Positions 57,351 through 64,000 of a stretch of 64,000 nt of DNA are shown one piece after another. The stretch lies in NCBI RefSeq assembly GCF_029690045.1, contig NZ_CP121464.1, positions 2,356,001 through 2,420,000 on the forward strand, in the 5' to 3' direction. Position numbers and translations under genes: made by a program. A model generated the notes under the pieces. That model made no database searches. It saw only the letters and a program-made list of their open reading frames with translations, and was not told the origin of the DNA. Numbering within the stretch: position 1 is the stretch's first letter; each line of letters begins with the position of its first letter. Source of the DNA: Janthinobacterium rivuli (GTDB lineage Bacteria > Pseudomonadota > Gammaproteobacteria > Burkholderiales > Burkholderiaceae_D).

Positions 57351-58112
57351 ATGCTGCAGCAAATCCTGCGCGCGCCCGCGCTCAAGGCCATCCTGATCCA
57401 GGTGCTGGCCTTTCCCTTGATGTTGCTATTGGTATATGGTCTGGCGCGCGCCGGCGTGGCCATGTCGCTGCCGGCCGTGGCGCTGGTGCAGGGCGTGCTG
57501 GCGGCGCTCATCACGTGGCGCGCGGGACTGGCGCGCTGGTGGTGCGCCATCGGCCTGCTGTTCGCGCCCGCCTTGCTGGCCGCCAGCCTGCTCGAGCTGC
57601 CGCCGGCCGTGTTCCTGGCGGCCTTTGTTTTCCTGCTGAGCTTGTACTGGTCGACGTTCCGCACGCAAGTGCCGTTTTACCCGTCGGGGCCGAAGGTGTG
57701 GCAGGCGGTGGCCGGGCTGATCGCGGACCGTCCCGGCGTGCGCCTGATCGATATCGGCAGCGGCCTCGGCGGCCTGGTGCTGGACCTGGCGCGGCGCCGG
57801 CCCGATGGGCAGTTTTCCGGTATCGAGCTGGCGCCGCTGCCGTGGCTGGCAAGCCGCTTGCGCGCATGGCTGGCGGGCAGCCGCGCGCGCTTCCTGCGCG
57901 GTGACTACGAGGCGCTCGACTTCGGCCGCTACGATGCCGTCTTTGCCTACCTGTCGCCAGCGGCGATGGCGGCCCTGTGGCGCAAGGCGGAAAAGGAAAT
58001 GTTGCCCGGTAGCATGCTTCTTAGTTACGAATTCCAGATCGCGGCACGCGCGCCCGATAAGACCATCGCCGCCACAGAGGGTGGCCCTTTACTTTACATA
58101 TGGTGCTTTTAA
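57351..58112 (+). CDS. Membrane-anchored SAM-dependent methyltransferase-like protein
   Basis: The protein has about 253 residues. The N-terminal third has three to four hydrophobic segments (FPLMLLLVYGLARAGVAM, WCAIGLLFAPALLAASLLE, VFLAAFVFLLSLYWSTF). A class-I methyltransferase core follows, with motif I LIDIGSGLGGLVLDLA and the acidic end of strand 2 in FSGIELAP. I use the second ATG, because the first overlaps the flhDC terminator; neither has a clear ribosome site. The motif IV region (AYLSPAAMAAL) is short. It sits between flhDC and motA, where homologues also occur in relatives, so a link to flagella or envelope is plausible but unproven. Confidence 0.72.
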   Translation: MLQQILRAPALKAILIQVLAFPLMLLLVYGLARAGVAMSLPAVALVQGVLAALITWRAGLARWWCAIGLLFAPALLAASLLELPPAVFLAAFVFLLSLYWSTFRTQVPFYPSGPKVWQAVAGLIADRPGVRLIDIGSGLGGLVLDLARRRPDGQFSGIELAPLPWLASRLRAWLAGSRARFLRGDYEALDFGRYDAVFAYLSPAAMAALWRKAEKEMLPGSMLLSYEFQIAARAPDKTIAATEGGPLLYIWCF

Positions 58113-58330
58113 GCAATTGTCTGCGTTATTTGCTTGCCCGTGGGGCAATCTCACGTTATTGTAGTTCCACACGGCATTTTCTCGGAATTGCATTGAAAAG
58201 CAGCACATTTCAATTAACTTCCGGTTGCTTTTTTTGCCGCTGTCTTTGCCGGCGGCGCAGCCGCCAGAAGACAGAACAGGTTTGAACATGCCGGGCGTAC
58301 AGCCCCGGCCATTATTGGGAGTCAGGGCAC

Positions 58331-59191
58331 TTGTTAGTCATAATCGGATACATCATCGTCTGCGCCTCGGTCTTTGGCGGCTTCGCAATGGCCGGCGGCC
58401 ATCTGGCGGCGCTGTTCCAGCCGCTGGAGTTGCTGATGATCGGCGGCGCCGCCCTGGGCGCCTTCCTTGTTGGTAACAATAACAAGGCCATCAAGGCGAC
58501 GATCGCCGCCTTGCCCAGCTTGTTCAAGGGTTCGCGCTATACCAAAGAGCTGTACATGGAACTGATGTCGCTGTTGTTCGAAGTGCTCAGCAAGGTGCGC
58601 AAGGAAGGCTTGATGTCGATCGAAGGCGATATCGACAAGCCCGAGGAAAGCCCGCTGTTTTCCAAGTACCCGGCCGTGCTGGCCGACCACCACATCGTCG
58701 AATTCATGACCGATTACCTGCGCCTGATGGTATCGGGCAATATGGATGCGTTCCAGATCGAAAACCTGATGGACAACGAAATCGAGACGCACCATCACGA
58801 AGGCGCCGTGCCGGCCCACGTGATCGCCAAGGTGGGCGATGGCTTGCCCGCGTTCGGTATCGTCGCCGCCGTCATGGGCGTGGTGCACACGATGGAATCG
58901 GTGGGCATCCCGCCGGCCGAGCTGGGCATGCTGATCGCGCACGCGCTGGTCGGCACCTTCCTCGGCATCTTGCTGGCGTATGGCTTCGTCGGCCCGCTGG
59001 CCAGCCTGCTCGAACAGAAGCTGGAAGAGTCGAGCAAGATGTTCCAGTGCGTGAAAGTGACCCTGCTGGCCAGCCTGAACGGCTATGCGCCGGCGCTTGC
59101 CGTGGAGTTCGGCCGCAAGGTGCTGTTCTCGACCGAGCGTCCGACGTTCAATGAGCTGGAAGACCACATCAAGAAATCGAAAACGAAGTAA
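58331..59191 (+). CDS. motA: Flagellar stator protein MotA
   Basis: The 286-residue inner-membrane protein has four transmembrane segments and the large cytoplasmic loop of MotA. It starts at TTG, giving the family opening MLVIIGYIIVCASVFGGFAMAGG; AGGGC lies seven bases before. PAFGIVAAVMGVVHTMES and LLAYGFVGPLASLLEQK contain the conserved Pro and helix-3/4 residues, and the loop holds the charged residues that contact FliG. motB follows after 58 bp. The 218-bp gap upstream holds nothing further I can identify. Confidence 0.97.
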   Translation: MLVIIGYIIVCASVFGGFAMAGGHLAALFQPLELLMIGGAALGAFLVGNNNKAIKATIAALPSLFKGSRYTKELYMELMSLLFEVLSKVRKEGLMSIEGDIDKPEESPLFSKYPAVLADHHIVEFMTDYLRLMVSGNMDAFQIENLMDNEIETHHHEGAVPAHVIAKVGDGLPAFGIVAAVMGVVHTMESVGIPPAELGMLIAHALVGTFLGILLAYGFVGPLASLLEQKLEESSKMFQCVKVTLLASLNGYAPALAVEFGRKVLFSTERPTFNELEDHIKKSKTK

Positions 59192-59249
59192 GCAGTGAAT
59201 ATACGCCTGGACACCATGAGTCATTTGCAGCACACGGAAGGGGGATGCC

Positions 59250-60227
59250 ATGGCCGATGAAGGCATGCGCCCGATTATCGTCAAGCGTATCAAGAAGACG
59301 GCTGGCGGACACCATGGCGGGGCGTGGAAAATCGCCTACGCCGACTTTGTCACGGCCATGATGGCCTTCTTCCTGCTGATGTGGCTGCTGGGCTCCACCT
59401 CGAAGGGCGACTTGAACGGCATTTCCGAATTCTTCAAGACACCGCTGAAAGTGGCGATGGCGGGCGGTTCCGGCAGCGGCGAGAGCAATTCCGTGATCCA
59501 AGGCGGCGGCCAGGACCTGTCGCGCCAGGATGGGCAAGTGCGCAAGGCGCAGGAAGAGCAGCAGCGCAAATCGTTCGACCTCAATTCCGCCAAGGCCGCG
59601 CTCGAACGCGAGGAAGGCAAGCGCCTGCAGGCGCTCAAGGCGCGCATCGAAGCGACCATCGACGCCAATCCCCTGCTGAAAAAATACAAGAACCAGTTGC
59701 TGCTCGATATCACCAGCGAAGGCTTGCGCATCCAGATCGTCGACGAGCAGAACCGTCCGATGTTTGCGCTGGCCAATGCGAACCTGCAACCGTACACCAA
59801 GGAAATCCTGCACGCCATCGGCTCCGTGCTCAATGAAGTGCCGAACCGCATCGGCCTGTCCGGGCATACGGATTCGACGCCCTACATGAGCGATGCCGGC
59901 TACAGCAACTGGGAATTGTCGGCCGACCGCGCGAATGCGTCGCGGCGCGAACTGGTGATTGGCGGCATGAAGGAAGAGAAAGTATTGCGCGTGGTGGGAC
60001 TGGGCTCGGCCGCCCACCTGGACAAGCTCGATCCCTTCAATCCGATCAACCGGCGCATCAGCATCATCGTCATGAACAAGCGCACGGAAGAAAATGTCCT
60101 GCGCGATGGCTCGGCGATCGAGCTGCCGGTGACCGATGCCGCTTCCGCCGCTGTCGCTTCAGGGCTGGCGGCCGGCGCGCCGCCCGCGGCGGCGCCAGCC
60201 CCCAGCCCGGTAGCGGCGAAAAAATAA
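59250..60227 (+). CDS. motB: Flagellar stator protein MotB
   Basis: The 325-residue protein has one transmembrane segment with the proton-channel Asp32 in YADFVTAMMAFFLLMWLL. A periplasmic plug/linker (residues about 55-130) follows, then an OmpA-like peptidoglycan-binding domain (LSGHTDSTPY, WELSADRANASRRELV, NRRISIIVM) and a Pro/Ala-rich tail. With MotA it forms the proton-driven stator. AAGGGGG precedes the ATG. The chemotaxis gene series begins 46 bp downstream. Confidence 0.97.
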   Translation: MADEGMRPIIVKRIKKTAGGHHGGAWKIAYADFVTAMMAFFLLMWLLGSTSKGDLNGISEFFKTPLKVAMAGGSGSGESNSVIQGGGQDLSRQDGQVRKAQEEQQRKSFDLNSAKAALEREEGKRLQALKARIEATIDANPLLKKYKNQLLLDITSEGLRIQIVDEQNRPMFALANANLQPYTKEILHAIGSVLNEVPNRIGLSGHTDSTPYMSDAGYSNWELSADRANASRRELVIGGMKEEKVLRVVGLGSAAHLDKLDPFNPINRRISIIVMNKRTEENVLRDGSAIELPVTDAASAAVASGLAAGAPPAAAPAPSPVAAKK

Positions 60228-60273
60228 CACGCAAGGCTGTCGACGCGTGATGTATTGAAACAATGAGACCTTT

Positions 60274-60822
60274 ATGACAAGAAAGAAAATACTTGGCTCG
60301 CATGTAAAGCGCCTGCTGTCTGGCGTGTCGGACCATGGCCGCAAGCACTTGACGGAGGTGGAAACCGACCTGGTGCAGACCGGCATCTTGCTGGAAGAGG
60401 CGATCGAGAAGCTGTCCTTCAATTTCATGGCGATACATGCAGCCGTCGCTGCGCAGCAAGACACCATCGCGCTGCTGCTCGACGGCGGTATTCCGGCCGA
60501 GCAGCAGCGCGAAAAACTGCTGGCGTTGCAGGATGAGGTGGGGGGCTACGTGAATGCCGCCATCACCAGCCTGCAGTTCCAGGACATGACCAGCCAGCTG
60601 ATCGAGCGCACCTTGAAGCGCGTGACGGGCTTGCGCGAGTTCCTCGGGACCCTGGGCGAGCATGGCGCGGAGATGTTGCCGGAGAGCGACAATGAAGAAA
60701 TTGTCGCCTTGCTGGGGCGGGTCAGCATGGCGCTGGCGATTCAAAGCCTGGAGTTGCGCAGCGTGCTGCGCAAGGCTGTCAGTCAACAGCATTTGGAAAG
60801 TGGCGACATCGAGCTGTTCTAG
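60274..60822 (+). CDS. CheZ-like chemotaxis protein (CheY-P phosphatase candidate)
   Basis: The 182-residue, mostly helical protein has FQDMTSQLIERT with Asp104 and Gln108 in the D-x-x-x-Q spacing of the CheZ catalytic site. Like CheZ, it ends in an acidic-hydrophobic tail (ESGDIELF), which in CheZ binds CheY. The long N-terminal helices could form the four-helix dimer. It is shorter than E. coli CheZ (214 residues) and lacks strong similarity elsewhere. Encoded just before cheY, it is the obvious candidate phosphatase. Confidence 0.75.
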   Translation: MTRKKILGSHVKRLLSGVSDHGRKHLTEVETDLVQTGILLEEAIEKLSFNFMAIHAAVAAQQDTIALLLDGGIPAEQQREKLLALQDEVGGYVNAAITSLQFQDMTSQLIERTLKRVTGLREFLGTLGEHGAEMLPESDNEEIVALLGRVSMALAIQSLELRSVLRKAVSQQHLESGDIELF

Positions 60823-60855
60823 CATGCCAGTGCTGAACGCTTGTGGTTGCATGGA

Positions 60856-60867
60856 TTGATTAATCAA
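60856..60867. promoter_or_regulatory. 12-bp palindrome TTGATTAATCAA upstream of cheY
   Basis: A perfect palindrome lies 38 bp upstream of cheY, followed by a CGGGC/GCCCG hairpin (60873-60887). It could be an operator or part of the cheY leader; no regulator is implied by context. Confidence 0.35.
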
Positions 60868-60905
60868 ATACTCGGGCAGGATGCCCGGAATAAGTGGGAG
60901 CAAAG

Positions 60906-61271
60906 ATGGCCAAAACGATACTTGCAGTGGACGATTCCAGCTCATTGCGCCAGATGGTGGCGTTCAGCCTGAAAGCCGCCGGTTACCAGGTGGTGGAGGC
61001 CGTCGACGGCCAGGACGGACTGGAAAAAGCCAAGCTGCAAACCGTGGACCTGGTCTTGACGGACCAGAACATGCCGCGCATGGATGGCCTGGAGCTGATC
61101 AAGCTGCTGCGCGAACTGCCGACCTACCAGAAAGTGCCCATCCTGATGCTGACGACGGAGTCGTCGGACGAGATGAAATCGAAGGGACGTGCCGCCGGCG
61201 CCAATGGCTGGCTGGTCAAGCCATTCGATCCGCAACGCCTGATCGAAGTGGTCAAGAAGGTGATCGGCTGA
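60906..61271 (+). CDS. cheY: Chemotaxis response regulator CheY
   Basis: The 121-residue single receiver domain has the acidic pocket D9-D10, phosphoacceptor D53 (LTDQNMPRMDG), Thr in MLTTES and Lys in LVKPFDP. Phosphorylated by CheA, it binds the flagellar switch. The ATG follows GGGAG. cheA starts 43 bp downstream. Confidence 0.96.
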   Translation: MAKTILAVDDSSSLRQMVAFSLKAAGYQVVEAVDGQDGLEKAKLQTVDLVLTDQNMPRMDGLELIKLLRELPTYQKVPILMLTTESSDEMKSKGRAAGANGWLVKPFDPQRLIEVVKKVIG

Positions 61272-61314
61272 TGCCAGCCGCGCAGCACAACGATGCAATT
61301 GACGGAGTCACCCT

Positions 61315-63507
61315 ATGACCATCGATATTAGCCAGTTTTTTCAGGTCTTTTTCGATGAGGCCGAAGAACTGCTGGCTGAAAAAGAACGGCTGCTGCTGGC
61401 CGTTGATATTGCGGCGCCCGACGCCGAAGACCTGAATGCCATTTTCCGCACCGCCCATTCGATCAAGGGCGGCGCATCGACGTTCGGCCTGTCCGACATG
61501 AGCGAGGTGACGCACATCCTCGAGTCGCTGCTCGACCGCATCCGCCAGGGCCAGATGGCCCTGACGGCGGAACACGTCGACGCCTTTTTGGCGGCCAAGG
61601 ATATCCTCAAGATGCAGCTCGATGGCCATCGCCTGGGCAGCGCCGTCGACCAGGATGCCGTGGCCAATGTGCGCATGATGCTGCAGTCGTTCTCGCAGGA
61701 CGTGCCCGTGGCCGCGCTCACGCCCGTCGCGCCGGCCTTCCATACGGCGGAAAAGGCCGCCGTCAGCCATGCCGGCGGCCATCGCATCCGCCTGGAACTG
61801 CCGCAGATGGAAGGGCGCGAAGTCGATGCGCTGGCGGCCGAACTGGGCTTGCTGGGCGACGTCGCCGTGTCCAGCTTGCCCGACGCGCGCAAGGTGCTGG
61901 AAGTGACGACGCATGAAAGCCTGGACGATATCCTGGCCATCTGCTCGTTCGTGCTCAATCCGGACGACATGGTGATCACGCAGGCGCCGCCACTGGCGCC
62001 AGGCGAAGCCGAAGCGGCCCGCGCGGCGCAGGAAAAGGCGCAAGGTTACGGTTTCTTCGACCCGCTGCCAGGCGCGCCTGGCGCGGCCGATCCCGGCTAT
62101 GGCTTCTTCCAGCCGCTCGAGGATATCCGCGCCGCCGCCGGCGTGCAGAGCGACGCCGAACAGGGCTACGGTTTCTTCCAGCCGCTCGAACAGATACGCG
62201 CCGACGCGGCCAGGGCGGGCAACGCCAGCGCCGCCGCCGCGCCGGTCGTGGCCAGCGCCGTGGCCGAAGCGGAGCAGGAAAAGAAACCGGCCAAGAAAGA
62301 AGGCGACAAGGCCGGCGCCGAATCGTCGTCGATCCGCGTCTCGATCGAGAAAGTCGACCAGCTGATCAACCTGGTGGGCGAACTGGTGATCACGCAGGCG
62401 ATGATCGAGCAGCGCGCCAGCGCGCTCGATCCGATGCTGCATGAAAAACTGCTCGACAGCGTCAGCCACCTGACGCGCAACACGCGCGACTTGCAGGAAG
62501 CGGTGATGTCGATCCGCATGATGCCGATGGATTTCGTCTTTTCGCGCTTCCCGCGCATGGTGCGCGACCTGGCGACGAAACTGGGCAAGAAGGTCGATTT
62601 CATCACGAATGGCGCCGCCACGGAACTGGACAAGGGCCTCATCGAGCGCATCGTCGATCCGCTCACGCACCTGGTGCGCAACAGTATCGACCATGGCGTG
62701 GAAATGCCGGCCGCCCGCGTGGCCGCCGGCAAGACCGAGGCTGGCCGCTTGTTCCTCTCGGCCAGCCACCAGGGTGGCAACATCATCATCGAAGTATCCG
62801 ATGACGGCGCTGGGTTGAACCGCGAGCGCATCCTGGCCAAGGCCGCGCAGCAGGGCCTGGACGTGTCCGAGACGATGAGCGACGCCGACGTGTGGCAGCT
62901 GATTTTCGCGCCCGGTTTTTCCACCGCCGAAGCCGTCACCGACGTGTCGGGCCGCGGCGTGGGCATGGATGTCGTCAAGCGCAATATCAGCGCCATGGGC
63001 GGCGTCGTCGACATCCGTTCGGCCAAGGGTTTCGGCACGACGATTTCGATCTCGCTGCCGCTGACCCTGGCCATCCTGGACGGCATGTCGATCCGGGTCG
63101 GCGACGAAGTGTATATTTTACCGCTGGGCTTTGTCATCGAATCGCTGCAGCCAGCCGTTGAGGATATCAAGGACATCAGTGGCAAGGGGCAGGTGGTGAA
63201 AGTGCGCGGCGAATACCTGCCATTGATCCCGCTGTACCAGATGTTCGACATCGCGCCGCGCTTTACCAGCCCTTCGGAAGGCATCTGCGTGATCCTCGAG
63301 ACGGAAGGGCGCAAGGCGGCCCTGTTTGTCGACGACCTGGTGGGACAGCAGCAAGTCGTGGTGAAAAACCTCGAATCGAATTACCGCAAGGTGGTGGGCA
63401 TTTCCGGCGCCACCATCCTGGGCGATGGCGGCGTGTCGCTGATTCTCGATGTCGCCGCCCTGATCCGTTCCTCTCGCCAGCTGGCCGACGAGTCCATTTT
63501 TTCGTAA
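61315..63507 (+). CDS. cheA: Chemotaxis histidine kinase CheA
   Basis: The 730-residue kinase starts with a phosphotransfer domain with His48 in TAHSIKGGASTFG. A second small domain (about residues 155-225) probably docks response regulators. Residues 230-335 are a Gly/Ala/Pro linker with three GYGFF(D/Q)PL motifs at 244, 261 and 284. Next come the dimerisation helices (VDQLINLVGELVITQAMIEQ), the ATPase domain (LTHLVRNSIDHG, SDDGAGLN, GRGVGMDVV) and the CheW-like regulatory domain (LTLAILDGM, PLIPLY). It phosphorylates CheY and CheB. The start has GGAG upstream. Confidence 0.97.
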   Translation: MTIDISQFFQVFFDEAEELLAEKERLLLAVDIAAPDAEDLNAIFRTAHSIKGGASTFGLSDMSEVTHILESLLDRIRQGQMALTAEHVDAFLAAKDILKMQLDGHRLGSAVDQDAVANVRMMLQSFSQDVPVAALTPVAPAFHTAEKAAVSHAGGHRIRLELPQMEGREVDALAAELGLLGDVAVSSLPDARKVLEVTTHESLDDILAICSFVLNPDDMVITQAPPLAPGEAEAARAAQEKAQGYGFFDPLPGAPGAADPGYGFFQPLEDIRAAAGVQSDAEQGYGFFQPLEQIRADAARAGNASAAAAPVVASAVAEAEQEKKPAKKEGDKAGAESSSIRVSIEKVDQLINLVGELVITQAMIEQRASALDPMLHEKLLDSVSHLTRNTRDLQEAVMSIRMMPMDFVFSRFPRMVRDLATKLGKKVDFITNGAATELDKGLIERIVDPLTHLVRNSIDHGVEMPAARVAAGKTEAGRLFLSASHQGGNIIIEVSDDGAGLNRERILAKAAQQGLDVSETMSDADVWQLIFAPGFSTAEAVTDVSGRGVGMDVVKRNISAMGGVVDIRSAKGFGTTISISLPLTLAILDGMSIRVGDEVYILPLGFVIESLQPAVEDIKDISGKGQVVKVRGEYLPLIPLYQMFDIAPRFTSPSEGICVILETEGRKAALFVDDLVGQQQVVVKNLESNYRKVVGISGATILGDGGVSLILDVAALIRSSRQLADESIFS

Positions 63508-63537
63508 TACCGATAGATAAAGATAGGAAAACGCACC

Positions 63538-64000
63538 ATGTCAGATACTCAACAAACATCCGGAAGCAATGCGGGCGACGGCAAGGACATCGCCGGCCGT
63601 GAATTCCTGGCCTTCACCCTGGGCTCCGAAGAGTACGGCATCGATATCCTGAAGGTCCAGGAGATCCGTGGTTACGAAGCGGTCACCCGCATCGCCAACG
63701 CGCCTGAATTCATCAAGGGCGTGATCAACCTGCGCGGCATCATCATTCCCGTGGTCGACATGCGCATCAAGTTCAACCTGGGCACGCCCGTGTACGACCA
63801 GTTCACGGTGGTGATCATCCTGAACATCGGCGGGCGCATCGTCGGCATGGTGGTCGACAGCGTTTCCGACGTCACCACCCTGACGCCGGAGCAGGTGAAA
63901 CCGGCGCCGGAAATGGGCACCGCCTTCTCGACCGACTACATGATCGGCCTGGGCACCATCGACGAGCGCATGCTGATCCTGGTCGACATCGACAAGCTGA
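63538..64000 (+). CDS. cheW: Chemotaxis adaptor CheW (3' end outside window)
   Basis: The frame starts at ATG after AGGAAA, 30 bp behind cheA, and remains open to the right edge with 154 codons visible, so the gene is cut. Residues [15 protein letters not shown] [38 protein letters not shown] and [11 protein letters not shown] are standard CheW landmarks. It couples receptors to CheA, and further chemotaxis genes (receptor, cheR, cheD, cheB) probably lie beyond the window. Confidence 0.95.
   Translation, partial: MSDTQQTSGSNAGDGKDIAGREFLAFTLGSEEYGIDILKVQEIRGYEAVTRIANAPEFIKGVINLRGIIIPVVDMRIKFNLGTPVYDQFTVVIILNIGGRIVGMVVDSVSDVTTLTPEQVKPAPEMGTAFSTDYMIGLGTIDERMLILVDIDKL

Overview
This 64 kb window is a piece of a GC-rich betaproteobacterial chromosome. 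The best fit is family Oxalobacteraceae, close to Janthinobacterium or Massilia. The grounds are the flhD-flhC-(methyltransferase)-motA-motB-cheZ-like-cheY-cheA-cheW order, the surface chitinases, the large set of AraC, MocR and TetR regulators, and overall codon use. I see no rRNA, tRNA, CRISPR array, insertion sequence or prophage, so this reads as chromosomal core plus metabolic accessory genes. Assignments rest on motif recognition by eye; no database search was run.

Layout. 0-1.2 kb: end of a sulfite-oxidase-type molybdoenzyme and its diheme cytochrome c. 1.5-5.4 kb: two chitinase lipoproteins (GH19 and GH18), each with a chitin-binding module and a Thr-Pro linker. 5.5-14.6 kb: a mannitol/sorbitol-type polyol uptake locus (LamB-type porin, binding protein, two permeases, ATPase, mannitol 2-dehydrogenase, two tandem AraC regulators), with a divergent control region full of GTATC half-sites. 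14.7-20.3 kb: a phytase/esterase-like lipoprotein, an S9 peptidase, and a GST divergent from an HxlR repressor. 20.4-27.2 kb: a small periplasmic protein, an HD-GYP protein, an Aer-like chemoreceptor, a DUF2071 protein, 3-hydroxybutyrate dehydrogenase and an AraC regulator.

27.3-32.5 kb: a compact operon of an alkyl-DHAP-synthase-like FAD oxidase, a GlpD-type dehydrogenase, an unknown small protein with no normal start codon, and an FGGY kinase. I infer an unassigned glycerol- or polyol-derivative pathway. 32.5-35 kb: a Fur-box-preceded TonB receptor. 35.2-40.7 kb: a REC-PAS-GGDEF cyclase, an aminotransferase, a DMT exporter and a MocR regulator. 40.7-42.8 kb: htpG with a clear sigma-32 promoter. 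42.9-47.4 kb: TetR regulators and a thiol/flavin stress cluster (DsbA/FrnE, AhpD-like, and an Old-Yellow-Enzyme-OsmC fusion with altered active-site residues). 47.5-52.9 kb: poorly known genes, including a MORN-repeat/LRR-like pair with overlapping start and stop. 53.0-55.7 kb: a kynurenine operon (kynU, kynA, RBBP9-like hydrolase). 55.7-64 kb: motility and chemotaxis genes, cut in cheW at the window edge.

The strongest candidates for new biology are the OYE-OsmC fusion and its redox cluster, the AGPS-like/GlpD/small-protein/FGGY operon with its 13-bp repeat array, the hydrolase where a kynurenine formamidase is expected, and tandem sigma-28-like promoters ahead of the motility master regulator.
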